DNA of 64,000 nt from contig NZ_OY735139.1 in the NCBI RefSeq assembly GCF_963457605.1, forward strand, positions 1,488,001 to 1,552,000, in the 5' to 3' direction. The stretch is from an uncultured Gellertiella sp. Lineage in GTDB: Bacteria; Pseudomonadota; Alphaproteobacteria; Rhizobiales; Rhizobiaceae. A model generated the notes under the pieces. That model did not search any database and was not told where the DNA came from. It saw only the letters and a program-made list of their open reading frames with translations. The position numbers and the translations under genes were made by a program. Positions 38,498 through 47,878 of this stretch are shown one piece after another; position 1 is the first letter of the stretch, and each line of letters begins with the position of its first letter.

Positions 38498-38640
38498 GCA
38501 TCAGAGTCTGCCAGGTTCATACTGAACCAGACAGACTCTGATGCTCCTTGTTTCCGTTTGTATTTTCACTCCTGTGAGTCTGAGCGCTCAAGCATGTTTG
38601 AGCGGGAGAACCGGCTTCTACCTCTCCCTGACAAACTCTA
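38498..38640 (+). repeat. Palindromic element, copy B (long form)
   Basis: Core hairpin at 38498-38544 (GCATCAGAGTCTG / CAGACTCTGATGC), then a body with GTTTCCGTTTGT, TTTGAGCGGGAGAACCGG and the terminal repeat CCCTGACAAACTCTA ending at 38640. The final CTA is the reverse complement of the TAG stop of the minus-strand glycosyltransferase gene, so the element abuts that gene exactly. Confidence 0.85.
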
Positions 38641-39786
38641 GCCGTTTCCGGCAAGCACATCCTCGTACAGTTCCAGATGCCGTTCCGCGATGGCGGAGGC
38701 CTGAAAGCATTCCACGGCCAGCTTGCGGCCAGCTTCACCCATGCGGGACCTCAGGGGGGCATCGGCAAGCAGGGACTTGATGCCCCTTGCCAGGGAAACC
38801 GGATCCCGCACGGCGACAAGCACCCCCGATACGCCGGGAAGAATGACATCGCGACAGCCAGCCACATCGGTTGTCACCACCGGCTTTGCACAGGCGGCCG
38901 CCTCCTGGAGCACCTTGGGCATGCCTTCGCGATAGGAGGGAAGGACGACGATATCGGCCTGTCGCAAGGTCGCGGCCATGTCGGTACGCGGTCCCCATAT
39001 TTCGCAGATGCCCTGTCTTTGCCAGTCTGCCAGCTGGTCTGCCGAGACGGAGCTGGTATTATCAGGATCCACCGGACCAACAAGGACAAAGCGAGTGCCG
39101 GGGGAAAGGGATTCGTCAAGCTTGAGCAGCTGTGCCGCCTCGGCAAACTCGACGACCCCCTTGTCCTTCAGCAACCGCCCGGCCAGCATCACAATGGCAT
39201 TGTCCCGGGTGCCAACTGTCGGCTGCGGGCAAAACTGGTCGATATCGACGCCGGAGCCATGAATTAGGGTGAATTTTTCCGCAGGGAGGCCAGTCATCTC
39301 CTCCAGGAGGGCCTGGTCATCCCTGTTTTGCACCACCAGCCGAAGATTACGGTGTCCAAGTGCCGCCTTGTAAAGCCGTTCGACAAGCCACCGGCGAAGC
39401 CGGGCCCTATGGCCCTCCGCGACAAACACCGTTCCCAGCCCCGAAACCGCTGCAACCACACCCCGTGTTCTGGTCAGTCGGGCAACGATGCCCCCGATCA
39501 GCACGGGTTTGATCGTCACAAGATGGGCAATATCAGGCTTGAGCTGCGCTACAAGTTTGTACAGCGCCCGGAACTCCGTAAAAAGGGTGACCATTCCAGC
39601 CGCCCCACGCTTGATTGGCAGATCGTGGATGTGAAAGCCCATCCCCTGCAGGGCCGCTGCCTGATCGGTCATGCGGGCAGCGATATGCACCTCGTAACCA
39701 GCCTTTTGCGCGGCCACCGCAATGGGCAGCCGGTGCGAGACAAAGAACCAGTCAACATTGACGACAAAGAGTAACCTGCCTTTCAA
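38638..39786 (-). CDS. GT4-family glycosyltransferase
   Basis: 382 residues, two Rossmann-like domains (GT-B). The N-terminal acceptor domain contains NVDWFFVSHRLPIAVAAQ and PDIAHLVTIKPVLIGGI; the C-terminal nucleotide-sugar domain has VMLAGRLLKDKGVVEFAEAA, FVLVGPVD and the E-x7-E pattern in YREGMPKVLQEAAACAKPVV. It resembles PglA-type enzymes that extend undecaprenyl-pyrophosphate-linked acetamido sugars. Translation starts at TTG 39786, overlapping the asnB stop (TTGA). Its TAG stop is provided by the end of repeat copy B, so the C-terminus may have been trimmed by that insertion. Confidence 0.88.
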   Translation of the reverse strand: MKGRLLFVVNVDWFFVSHRLPIAVAAQKAGYEVHIAARMTDQAAALQGMGFHIHDLPIKRGAAGMVTLFTEFRALYKLVAQLKPDIAHLVTIKPVLIGGIVARLTRTRGVVAAVSGLGTVFVAEGHRARLRRWLVERLYKAALGHRNLRLVVQNRDDQALLEEMTGLPAEKFTLIHGSGVDIDQFCPQPTVGTRDNAIVMLAGRLLKDKGVVEFAEAAQLLKLDESLSPGTRFVLVGPVDPDNTSSVSADQLADWQRQGICEIWGPRTDMAATLRQADIVVLPSYREGMPKVLQEAAACAKPVVTTDVAGCRDVILPGVSGVLVAVRDPVSLARGIKSLLADAPLRSRMGEAGRKLAVECFQASAIAERHLELYEDVLAGNG

Positions 39787-41735
39787 GACTGTTCACTTTC
39801 GAGCCAGGCCTGGAAGCAAAGCACATCCCAGAGATGATATTGCCAGTTGCGCTTGCCGGACAGGTGTTCTGCCCATTTCTGCCGGATCGGTTCCGGCCGG
39901 AAAAACCCGTCACGGCGCAAGCGCCCTTCGTCCAGCAGGTTCTCGGCCCAGTCCCTGAGCGGGCCGCGCAGCCAGCTGTCGATGGGAACTCCAAATCCCA
40001 TTTTCGGACGCTCGATCATTTTGGCGGGAACGTAGCGGTACAAGACCTGACGAAGCGGCCATTTTGTCATGCCATCCTTGCGCAGGATTGACGTGGGCAG
40101 GGACCAGGCAAATTCCACCAGCCGGTGGTCGAGCATGGGAACCCGTCCCTCAAGCGCCACCGCCATCGCAGCCCTGTCCACCTTGACCAGAATGTCATCC
40201 GGCAGATAGGCCACCGCATCGAGATACATCATCTCGTGCAGGAACTCCTTGATGGCAGGGATCTTCGTCAGCCCGGTCATCTGGGTTGCAGGCTCGCGGC
40301 CGCCAATGACGATATCTTCGGGTCTGTCCCAGTGGGAGACCAGTTGCCGGTAGATGTCAGTGGGAGACGACGATCCGATCACCGAGGCGATCTTGTGCAA
40401 CCGGTCCCCCGGTCGACCATGCCGAAACCGGCTTGGCCCCACGGACAGAAGTGGCCCCAGGACAGCATTCCAGCCAGAAACCGGAATACTCTTCAAGAGT
40501 GCGGCAACTGCCTGGCGCACCGGCTTGGGAACGCGCGACAGCTTCTCCCAGGAATTCTCCGTCAGATGGTAGCGCGAATAGCCGGAGAAAAGCTCATCCC
40601 CGGCATCCCCGGACAGGCAGACGGTTACATCGCGGCGGGCCATCTGCGACACGAGGAAGGTCGGGATCTGCGAAGAATCGGAAAAAGGCTCGGAATAGAT
40701 CGAGGGCAGGCTCGGGATGACATTCAACGCATCCTGTCCGGTGACGTAAAGCTCGGTATGCGCGGTGCCGAGATGCTGGGCGACCGCCTTTGCATGTTCG
40801 GCCTCATTGTAGCCTGGCACGTCGAAACCAATCGAAAATGTGCGGACAGGAGTGGAACTCATCGACTGCATCAGGGCCGCAATGGTCGAGGAATCGATAC
40901 CGCCCGACAGGAATGCCCCAAGCGGCACATCCGCCATCATCTGGCCTTGCAGGGAATTTCGCAGATGCTGCTCGACTTGGTCGACCGCTTCGGCTGCCGT
41001 GCCCGTGAAAGGATGGGCCCGGCCACGGGTCGCATGTTCCGCAGCATTCCAGTAGCACGCCACGCGGGGATCGCGCTCGCCGGCATGCAGGGTCAGAACG
41101 TGGCCGGGCAGCACTTTCATGATGTCACGATAGATCGAGTAGGGTGCCGGGATGTAATTGTGGCGCATCATCAGCGACAGCGAATTGCGGTCAACCACGC
41201 CAACAAAGGCGGGGTGCGCCTTGAGCGCGGCAAGTTCAGAACCGAACAGCAGGATGCCGTTCTGCCAGCCGTAATAAAGCGGCTTCTCTCCCATCCGGTC
41301 CCGGGCGAGCGTCAGGCTGCGTTCCGCCCTGTCCCAGACCGCGATGGCAAACATGCCCACCGAGCGCTTCAGCGTTTCCTCCGCGCCGTGCCGCACCCAG
41401 GTTTCCAGAAAAACCTCCGAATCCGAATGGCCCCGCCAGCTGACGGGATCCGGACTGTCGTCAATGTCCTTGCGCAACTCGCGATGATTGTAGATTTCAC
41501 CATTCAAAACAAGGATGTAGCGACCACAATGCGAGATCATCGGCTGGTGGCCGGCAGGCGACAGGTCGACGATCGCCAGACGCCGCTGTCCGAGCGCTAC
41601 ACCACTCCCGCCATCGGTCCAGGCCCCTTCATCATCCGGACCACGATGGGCGATCGCGTCCGTCATCCGCCTCAGGTCTGCCGACGCATCGCTGGAAAAG
41701 CCGTTCCAATTCAAGAAACCTGCGATGCCACACAT
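39783..41735 (-). CDS. asnB: Glutamine-dependent asparagine-synthase-family amidotransferase (copy 2)
   Basis: 650 residues. Catalytic Cys2 (MCGIAGFLNWNG), IAHRGPDDEGAW, LGQRRLAIVDLSPAGHQPM and NGEIYNHREL form the glutaminase domain. The synthetase domain has the PP-loop FLSGGIDSSTIAALM and LSGDAGDELFSGYSRYH. It is closer to the exosortase/WbpS-type asnB genes of polysaccharide loci than to biosynthetic AsnB, and is only distantly similar to the copy at 29638. Its neighbours (TviB-like dehydrogenase, GT4 enzymes) point to amidation of a uronic-acid sugar. Confidence 0.88.
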   Translation of the reverse strand: MCGIAGFLNWNGFSSDASADLRRMTDAIAHRGPDDEGAWTDGGSGVALGQRRLAIVDLSPAGHQPMISHCGRYILVLNGEIYNHRELRKDIDDSPDPVSWRGHSDSEVFLETWVRHGAEETLKRSVGMFAIAVWDRAERSLTLARDRMGEKPLYYGWQNGILLFGSELAALKAHPAFVGVVDRNSLSLMMRHNYIPAPYSIYRDIMKVLPGHVLTLHAGERDPRVACYWNAAEHATRGRAHPFTGTAAEAVDQVEQHLRNSLQGQMMADVPLGAFLSGGIDSSTIAALMQSMSSTPVRTFSIGFDVPGYNEAEHAKAVAQHLGTAHTELYVTGQDALNVIPSLPSIYSEPFSDSSQIPTFLVSQMARRDVTVCLSGDAGDELFSGYSRYHLTENSWEKLSRVPKPVRQAVAALLKSIPVSGWNAVLGPLLSVGPSRFRHGRPGDRLHKIASVIGSSSPTDIYRQLVSHWDRPEDIVIGGREPATQMTGLTKIPAIKEFLHEMMYLDAVAYLPDDILVKVDRAAMAVALEGRVPMLDHRLVEFAWSLPTSILRKDGMTKWPLRQVLYRYVPAKMIERPKMGFGVPIDSWLRGPLRDWAENLLDEGRLRRDGFFRPEPIRQKWAEHLSGKRNWQYHLWDVLCFQAWLESEQS

Positions 41736-41903
41736 TCTTCAAACACTACTTCCCATTGTTTAATGCATATACAGAAGTGCATTCGGCGATGCCATTTGGC
41801 GGCACAGGCCAGGGCCAGTTGCTCATGCGAGTCGGGGGCACCCCTAACATGCAGAGAAGGGAAGCGTCAATGCAACGCCGCGAAACGCGTTTGCCCGCCT
41901 CAT

Positions 41904-43067
41904 TCATCTGTCGGAACAGATCGACATCTGCCCGGCATAGAGGGCCAAATAGTGATCGCGCATGGTTTGCGGCGCATATTTTTGCCGGATGGCGTCGACC
42001 TGCTCCAGACGTTCCTCTGGTGTACGCGTCAGACCAAAGGCGCGTGAAAGCGCTGCGGCGATGTCATCCGGGGAATTGGGGGCAATCAACTGGCATCCGG
42101 CGATCCCTTCGACCGCTTCCACATTGCCGCCCACGCGCGTTGCGATGACAGGCAGGCCGGCATGCAGCATTTCCAGCAATGCATTCGAAAAGCCCTCCTC
42201 ATGCGAGGCCATCAATCCGATATCCATGCCGGCCAGAAGTTGCGGCACATCGCGACGCTGTCCCATCAGGAAAACCCTGTCCTGCAAATGTAGCTCGGCA
42301 ATCCTGGCGTTCAGGCTGTCGCCGATACCCCTGTCCTCCCCGATCAGGAACAACCGCAGACCCGGCAGGTCACCGGCAGTCAGGGCCATGGCCTCGATCA
42401 TTTCCGCATGGCCCTTGTAGGGGATGAGGTTTGCGACCGAGACGACGGCTTTGTCCTCCGGGGCAAGTCCCAATTCACGGCGCACCTTGTCCCGGACGTC
42501 CACTTCGAGGGGCGGGAGATCGATGCCATTGTAAATGACGACTATTTTCGCCGGATCCGCTGCGTCGCGAAGGATTGCGTCGCGGGCAACGGCCCGGGAA
42601 TTCGCCGTGATGTCATCGCTCATCCAGTTGGCAAGCCGGTCCATCGGGGCCCAGAAGCGATGCCTGTCCTGGTGTGTGCCGAGAGCGCGTCTTGAGGTAA
42701 CGATTCGGGGCACGCGGTTCAGCGCCCCCGCCAGCGCTATCATGAAATTGGTCAGGGGCAGAAAACCGTGCACCACGTCCGGACGCAAGTGCCGGGCCAG
42801 CGCGACAAGCCGCAGTTGTGCCCTCACAAGTCTGAGCAGCCGCTTTGCCCTGGAACCGCCGCCATGAAATCCGCCGGGGTGGACGATGATGCCCGCCTGC
42901 TCGAAACGGCTCTTCAATGGTCCCCGCCCATCCACGACGAAGAGATGCACCTCATGGCCAAGCTTGCGCATTTCGCAAGCCAGCATCAGCAACTGCCCTT
43001 CCGCACCGCCGATCTGCAGACCGCCAATACTGTAAAGAATAACCATTTTTCTTTGAATCGAGCTCAT
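41904..43067 (-). CDS. GT4-family glycosyltransferase
   Basis: 387 residues. VILYSIGGLQIGGAEGQLLM is the GT4 N-terminal loop, RRALGTHQDRHRFW and NSRAVARDAILRD lie in the linker region, and the donor domain has SVANLIPYKGHAEMIEAM, RLFLIGEDRG, and SHEEGFSNALLEMLHAGLPV (E-x7-E). ATG 43067 overlaps the preceding gene's stop (ATGA), so it is coupled to it. Acts on a lipid-linked acceptor at the cytoplasmic face; donor and linkage unknown. Confidence 0.88.
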   Translation of the reverse strand: MSSIQRKMVILYSIGGLQIGGAEGQLLMLACEMRKLGHEVHLFVVDGRGPLKSRFEQAGIIVHPGGFHGGGSRAKRLLRLVRAQLRLVALARHLRPDVVHGFLPLTNFMIALAGALNRVPRIVTSRRALGTHQDRHRFWAPMDRLANWMSDDITANSRAVARDAILRDAADPAKIVVIYNGIDLPPLEVDVRDKVRRELGLAPEDKAVVSVANLIPYKGHAEMIEAMALTAGDLPGLRLFLIGEDRGIGDSLNARIAELHLQDRVFLMGQRRDVPQLLAGMDIGLMASHEEGFSNALLEMLHAGLPVIATRVGGNVEAVEGIAGCQLIAPNSPDDIAAALSRAFGLTRTPEERLEQVDAIRQKYAPQTMRDHYLALYAGQMSICSDR

Positions 43068-44185
43068 GATTGTCTTGCAATAGCGCCAAGCAGGGTCGCA
43101 CGCCAGAGCGCTGTGACGGCTTGAGGTTCGAAGCGCTGGCACGAGGCGAATGCCGCGCGGGCCAGAGACATTCTCAGATCACCGTCGCAGGCGAGACGTA
43201 TCATGGCACGAGCCAGAAAATCCGGATCGTTGACAGGTATCAGCAACCCATCCTTGCCGTCCGTGATCAATTCGCGCGGCCCGCTCTCGCAATCGGTGGA
43301 AATGCAGGCGAGACCCGCTTGCATCGCTTCCAGCAGGGCATTCGGGAAGCCCTCGTATTCCGAGGTCATGACGAAAATATCCGCAGCGTCCAGTGTCGCA
43401 GCCACATCCGCGACATGACCGGGCAAGGACACGTTCGCCGCACATCCGAGTTCCGCCAGCAGGGCTTCAAGCCGGGCCCGTTCGGGCCCCTCACCAAGAA
43501 TAACCAGGGTCCAGCCTGCAGATGCAAGCCCGGTGGACACAAAGGCCCGGATCAGCAGATCGAATCGCTTTGATGCCACAAGCCGCCCGACCGAGATGAG
43601 CCCACGGGCTGCGGGGTTGGCTTTCGGCAGCTTGTTGCCAACGGGTTGCGCGATGCGCAATGCGTTGGGGATCACGGTAACGGGGCGGCCACCGAGTTCT
43701 CCGCGCATCCAGTCTGCCACCCGCCCGGTCTGCACCACCACGCCTCCGGCGGTGCGGTAGAGATATCGGCGCAACAGGGTCCATGTCCTGCCGATCTGGT
43801 GGTGCCGGGGATCGGTCCGCTCGGAGACCACCACCGGGATCCGGGTAAAAAGAAGCGACGCCAGCACGCGAATATTCGTCGTGTCAATGAAACTCAGCAC
43901 CACATCCGGTTGCATGTCGAGGATCGCGTGCCGCAGAAGGTACCAGCGACGCAGCATGCTTGCCAGCCTGTCGCGGAGGGATGAGGAAGGCCACAGCAAC
44001 TGTATCCGCCGGCGCTCGATGGTGGGGTCGAGGGGATAGGCATCCCGCGCACCCTTCCCTTCCAGGGTCAGCACTGCGACGTCAAAGCCACTGTCCGCAA
44101 GGCTACTTGCCAGCTCCGTCAGCACGCGTGCCGCGCCGCCACCATCAAGGCTGGAGATGATCAGCAGGGCCTTGTGCCGGTTCAC
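43064..44185 (-). CDS. GT4-family glycosyltransferase
   Basis: 373 residues from GTG 44185, which overlaps the stop of the upstream membrane-protein gene (GTGA). LLIISSLDGGGAARVLTELA is the GT4 opening; VVSERTDPRHHQIGRTW and VIPNALRIAQPV follow; the donor domain has SVGRLVASKRFDLLIRAF, LVILGEGPERARLEALL and TSEYEGFPNALLEAMQAGLA (E-x7-E). Resembles GalNAc-alpha-GalNAc-type transferases (PglJ/PglH-like). An earlier ATG in frame (44512) lies inside the upstream gene and is not used. Confidence 0.88.
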   Translation of the reverse strand: MNRHKALLIISSLDGGGAARVLTELASSLADSGFDVAVLTLEGKGARDAYPLDPTIERRRIQLLWPSSSLRDRLASMLRRWYLLRHAILDMQPDVVLSFIDTTNIRVLASLLFTRIPVVVSERTDPRHHQIGRTWTLLRRYLYRTAGGVVVQTGRVADWMRGELGGRPVTVIPNALRIAQPVGNKLPKANPAARGLISVGRLVASKRFDLLIRAFVSTGLASAGWTLVILGEGPERARLEALLAELGCAANVSLPGHVADVAATLDAADIFVMTSEYEGFPNALLEAMQAGLACISTDCESGPRELITDGKDGLLIPVNDPDFLARAMIRLACDGDLRMSLARAAFASCQRFEPQAVTALWRATLLGAIARQS

Positions 44186-44799
44186 GCTGCCACCTCGTCT
44201 TCCATGCCGCGCAGCAATCCCGTCCCCCATGCCAAGCCGGCAATGACGGCCGGAAACAGCAGGCCGTGCAGGATCGTGTCCAGGATGGAACGGACGTCCA
44301 ACCCCCCGCGCCGAAAGGAAAGTTCCGCAGCCACCGGCACCGCGCACAGCAGCAGCACGATGACAGGAAATGCTGCCAATCCCGGCAGTCTGACGGGCTT
44401 TTCGGACTGACCTCGGAACGTGAAGGAAAAATCGGCAAGAACGAACATCTGCGTCACACCAAGCGCTCCGGCCACCACCGAAGATCTCCTGGCATGGATG
44501 CCGATCTGGCACAGGATGGCGGCCAGGCAGAACGAGATAAACGAGGACATGCCCGGCTCGCCCGGTTGCCGCATGGCCTGGAACAATTTGGCGAAAAAGG
44601 TTGAAACGGCAAAGACAGCAGTGGACAGGGTCAGCACCAGCCAGATGGAATTGACCACTGCGCGAAGGAACCTCCCCCGCCCGAACGGCCTCAGGATCAT
44701 ACCGGTTCCAGACAGACAGGCCATGGCCGCCGTTCGGGCGAAGGCAAAGATCTGCCCGGGAAAGCCGATGACGACCACCGTCCGCGCATTGCTCAGCAA
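44182..44799 (-). CDS. Integral membrane protein of the polysaccharide operon, function unknown
   Basis: 205 residues from TTG 44799, chosen because GAAGGAG lies 7 bp upstream; the frame is open 33 codons further. About five hydrophobic segments (VVNSIWLVLTLSTAVFAVST, SFISFCLAAILCQIGIH, FPVIVLLLCAVPVAA and the C-terminal LLFPAVIAGLAWGTGLL). No family recognised. It could be a small O-antigen-type transporter accessory or a remnant of a larger polymerase. It sits between the dehydrogenase gene and three GT4 genes and overlaps the first of them. Confidence 0.55.
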   Translation of the reverse strand: MLSNARTVVVIGFPGQIFAFARTAAMACLSGTGMILRPFGRGRFLRAVVNSIWLVLTLSTAVFAVSTFFAKLFQAMRQPGEPGMSSFISFCLAAILCQIGIHARRSSVVAGALGVTQMFVLADFSFTFRGQSEKPVRLPGLAAFPVIVLLLCAVPVAAELSFRRGGLDVRSILDTILHGLLFPAVIAGLAWGTGLLRGMEDEVAA

Positions 44800-45008
44800 G
44801 TGGCCACTCCTTCGGCAGATCGCATTCCGACAGTTCGGCAGCCTATAGCAAGGCCGCCGAAAGGATGCAAACAGGTCGGTCGGTTGACAGGTTCGCAAAG
44901 CAACACGCCGCCACAGGCCCGAATACGCGTTGCGCCGAATTCCGAACGCAAAAGCCGTTAAACCGGACCTGTCAACCTTGAGCCAACAGATCGCAAAACC
45001 ACCAGGCC

Positions 45009-46286
45009 CTAAAGGCGCCAGTCGGTCAACTCTTTGGCAAACAGCGACTTCACGTCCAGCAGCGCAGCCCCCGGCACTGCGAGCTTGCGAATGCCATCCA
45101 CACCCATCTCCCGAAACTGCCGATGCCCGACAGCGATGATAACGGCACTGTAGTTTGCGGCCTTCGGCAATGCTTCCAGGCAGTCAAGCCCATACTCGCT
45201 CCTGGCTTCGGCCAGATCGATCCAGGGATCGTAGACATCCACGGCAATATTGTAATCCGTGAGGGCGCTGACGATATCGACCACCTTGGTATTGCGCACA
45301 TCGGGGCAATCTTCCTTGAAGGTCAGGCCAAGCACCAGGACGCGACCGTCCTGCACCGGCAGCTTGCGCTGCAGCATCAGCTTGACGGTTTTTTCGGCCA
45401 CGAAGGCACCGATGCTGTCATTGATGCGCCGGCCCGCCAGGATGACTTCCGGATGATAGCCGACTTCCTGTGCCTTGTGGGTGAGATAATAGGGGTCGAC
45501 GCCAATGCAGTGGCCACCGACCAGCCCCGGACGGAACGGCAGGAAGTTCCACTTGGTGCCGGACGCTTCGAGGACCTCCAGCGTATCAATGCCAAGCCGC
45601 TGGAAAATCAGGCTGAGTTCGTTCATCAGGGCGATATTGACGTCGCGCTGGGTATTCTCGATCACCTTTGCCGCTTCGGCAACGCGAATGGAGCTGGCCT
45701 TGTGTGTGCCTGCGGTGACGATCTGCCGGTACAGCGCATCCACCTCTTCGGCGGCTTCCGGCGTGCTGCCGCTGGTCACCTTCACGATGGTCTGCAGCCG
45801 ATGCACCTTGTCGCCCGGGTTGATCCGCTCGGGGCTATAGCCGCAGCAGAAATCCGTGTTGAATACCAGGCCCGAAACACGCTCAAGGATCGGAACGCAG
45901 ATTTCTTCGGTGGCACCGGGATAGACGGTGGATTCGTAGATGACGAGATCGCCCTTTTTCAAAGCCTTGCCGACCGTTTCGCTTGCCTTGACCAGCGGCG
46001 TCATGTCAGGCCGGTTGGCCTTGTCGACCGGGGTCGGCACCGTAACAATGAAGATTTTCGCCTCGCGCAGCAGGTCCCGATCGGCCGTGAACGCGATATG
46101 AGCTATTTCCTTCAGATCCTCCTCGCTGACCTCCAGCGTATGGTCATGTCCGGATTTCAGCTCCTCGATGCGCGCTGCATTGATATCGAAGCCTATGGTC
46201 TTGCGAACCTTGCCGAACGCGGCGGCCAAAGGCAAACCGACATAGCCAAGGCCAATGACAGCCACGGTCTTTTCATTCACGTTCAT
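45009..46286 (-). CDS. Nucleotide-sugar dehydrogenase (TviB/WbpO type)
   Basis: 425 residues. NAD-binding motif VAVIGLGYVGLPLAAAFGKV at the N-terminus; YESTVYPGATEEICVPILE and CCGYSPERINPGDKVHRL in the middle; catalytic Cys in RPGLVGGHCIGVDPYYLTH; C-terminal domain with VLGLTFKEDCPDVRNTKV. The combination (GYSPERINPGD plus GVDPYYLT) marks the UDP-HexNAc 6-dehydrogenase group that makes UDP-N-acetylgalactosaminuronic or -glucosaminuronic acid. First gene of the minus-strand glycan operon, supplying a uronic acid that the amidotransferases could convert to a uronamide. Confidence 0.92.
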   Translation of the reverse strand: MNVNEKTVAVIGLGYVGLPLAAAFGKVRKTIGFDINAARIEELKSGHDHTLEVSEEDLKEIAHIAFTADRDLLREAKIFIVTVPTPVDKANRPDMTPLVKASETVGKALKKGDLVIYESTVYPGATEEICVPILERVSGLVFNTDFCCGYSPERINPGDKVHRLQTIVKVTSGSTPEAAEEVDALYRQIVTAGTHKASSIRVAEAAKVIENTQRDVNIALMNELSLIFQRLGIDTLEVLEASGTKWNFLPFRPGLVGGHCIGVDPYYLTHKAQEVGYHPEVILAGRRINDSIGAFVAEKTVKLMLQRKLPVQDGRVLVLGLTFKEDCPDVRNTKVVDIVSALTDYNIAVDVYDPWIDLAEARSEYGLDCLEALPKAANYSAVIIAVGHRQFREMGVDGIRKLAVPGAALLDVKSLFAKELTDWRL

Positions 46287-46654
46287 TCCAGGTCCTTTCG
46301 AACAGATTGCCGCGCGATCCGATCACGCAATGTGCGAATGGCAAGGCGCATAGCAAATTCGATCCGACTTTGCGACTCGGCGACAGGGAAAATATGGCCC
46401 CACAGGAGAAATTCTCTCTCTGGTTGTCCCCGCGGATGCAGTCGCCTCCTCACTGGAAACGAACGGCAAGCCGACAGGCACGCTCCCTCATCGCCGGGTA
46501 AGCTCACGGGATCGACGCCCGCTTTCCGCCCCCTTGAGTAGTTTCCGAAGCTGCTGGTCGCCCAGGGCTCCAGATAGGGTGTACTCTTCCGGCTCCAGAC
46601 AGCTGTCGCTCTTACCGGCGAGATGCCGGATGGCAGAGAAAGCCGGGCCTCCCG
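46287..46654. other. Divergent intergenic region (368 bp)
   Basis: Upstream region of both the TviB-like gene (minus) and the adaptor gene (plus). Promoters for both must lie here, but no operator or strong consensus was recognised. Short reading frames present look non-coding. Confidence 0.6.
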
Positions 46655-47878
46655 ATGAAAATTCCACCTCGTTCCGTGATCTGGCTGTCTCTCGGCCTCG
46701 CCTGTACCGGAGCGGGCCTGTATTTTCTGTTGCCGGCCCTGCTGGGCACCTCGGTCACACCGCTTGCGGTCACGAGGGGCGAAATCGTTCAGACGATTGT
46801 GGCCAGTGGTCGGGCCGAAACCCCGTTTGGCCTCGAGATCGGCAGTCAGGTGATCGGCAATGTCACACGGGTTCTCGTCGAAGAAGGGGCAACCATCCGC
46901 AAGGGGGACGTGCTCATCACGCTGGATGACAGCCAGAAACAGGCATCTGTTGATCAGGCGAGGGCCACCGTGCTTCAGGCCCGCACCAGCCTTGCCCAGC
47001 TGACCGAGCTGACCCTGCCGGTGGCGGAGCAAACGCTGATCGAGACAAGGGCGACAGCGCTGAACGCCCGGACCCATCTGGCCCGCACCCTGCAGCTGGC
47101 CGAACGGGCTGTTGCCACCGGCCAGACGGTCGAGAACATGCAGCGCGCATATGATGTCGCGGCGACCTCTGTCCGTTCGGCCGAACTGGCGGTCAGGAGC
47201 GCCTCACCGGGGGGAAGTGCGCATCAGGCCGCCCTTGCCGGCCTCGCCCAGTCGCAGGCAGCCCTGCGCGTCGCCGAGGCGCAACTGCGTCTTGCCACCA
47301 TCACCGCACCGATTTCAGGCGTGGTGATCGCCCGCCATGTCGAGGCGGGGGCGGTGGTTCAGGCAGGCGCACCGCTGCTGGTACTGGCCCCCCAATTGAC
47401 AAAGGAACTTGTCGTCCAGATCGACGAGCGAAATCTCGGTCTGATCGTGGTTGGCCAGCCGGCACTTGCCTCCGCCGATGCCTATCCGGATGCAACCTTT
47501 GACGCCGTGCAGTCGGCGATCAATCCGGCCATCGATGCGGACCGGGGCTCGGTCGAGGTCAAGCTGGCGGTCCCCGTACCGCCAGCCTATCTCAAGGAAA
47601 ACATGACCGTTTCGGTCAATATCGAGGTGGTCCGCCACAAGGACGCCCTGGTGGTTCCGAATGAGGCCGTGCGCAATGCCGCAAGCCTGACACCCCTGGT
47701 GCTGATTGCCAGCGACGGGGTGGCGGTCGAGCGCCCCGTCATCCTTGGCGCACACGGTATCGACAAGGTGGAGGTCCTCAAGGGGCTAGCCGCCGGGGAT
47801 CTGGTCATTGCGGCCAGCGGCAACAGCATCAAGGCCGGACAAAGAGTGAGGGTCGTCAGGCCGGAGGGCGTGAGATGA
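46655..47878 (+). CDS. HlyD/MacA-type membrane fusion protein of an ABC exporter
   Basis: 407 residues. Single N-terminal membrane anchor (SVIWLSLGLACTGAGLYFLL). The first lipoyl half-motif is GNVTRVLVEEGATIRKGDVL; a helical hairpin of about residues 95-195 rich in Ala/Gln follows; the second half-motif is TITAPISGVVIARHVEAGAV. The C-terminal barrel ends near VVRPEGVR. It overlaps the permease gene by ATGA, and with the following two genes forms an adaptor-permease-ATPase set like DevBCA/MacAB. Substrate unknown; the location beside the glycan locus may be chance. Confidence 0.88.
   Translation: MKIPPRSVIWLSLGLACTGAGLYFLLPALLGTSVTPLAVTRGEIVQTIVASGRAETPFGLEIGSQVIGNVTRVLVEEGATIRKGDVLITLDDSQKQASVDQARATVLQARTSLAQLTELTLPVAEQTLIETRATALNARTHLARTLQLAERAVATGQTVENMQRAYDVAATSVRSAELAVRSASPGGSAHQAALAGLAQSQAALRVAEAQLRLATITAPISGVVIARHVEAGAVVQAGAPLLVLAPQLTKELVVQIDERNLGLIVVGQPALASADAYPDATFDAVQSAINPAIDADRGSVEVKLAVPVPPAYLKENMTVSVNIEVVRHKDALVVPNEAVRNAASLTPLVLIASDGVAVERPVILGAHGIDKVEVLKGLAAGDLVIAASGNSIKAGQRVRVVRPEGVR

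Noticed and set aside
44800-45008. Upstream extension of the membrane protein at 44182 to 44898
   Set aside because: TTG 44799 has a strong ribosome site, and the extra N-terminal residues are Cys/Arg-rich and unlike a membrane protein start.
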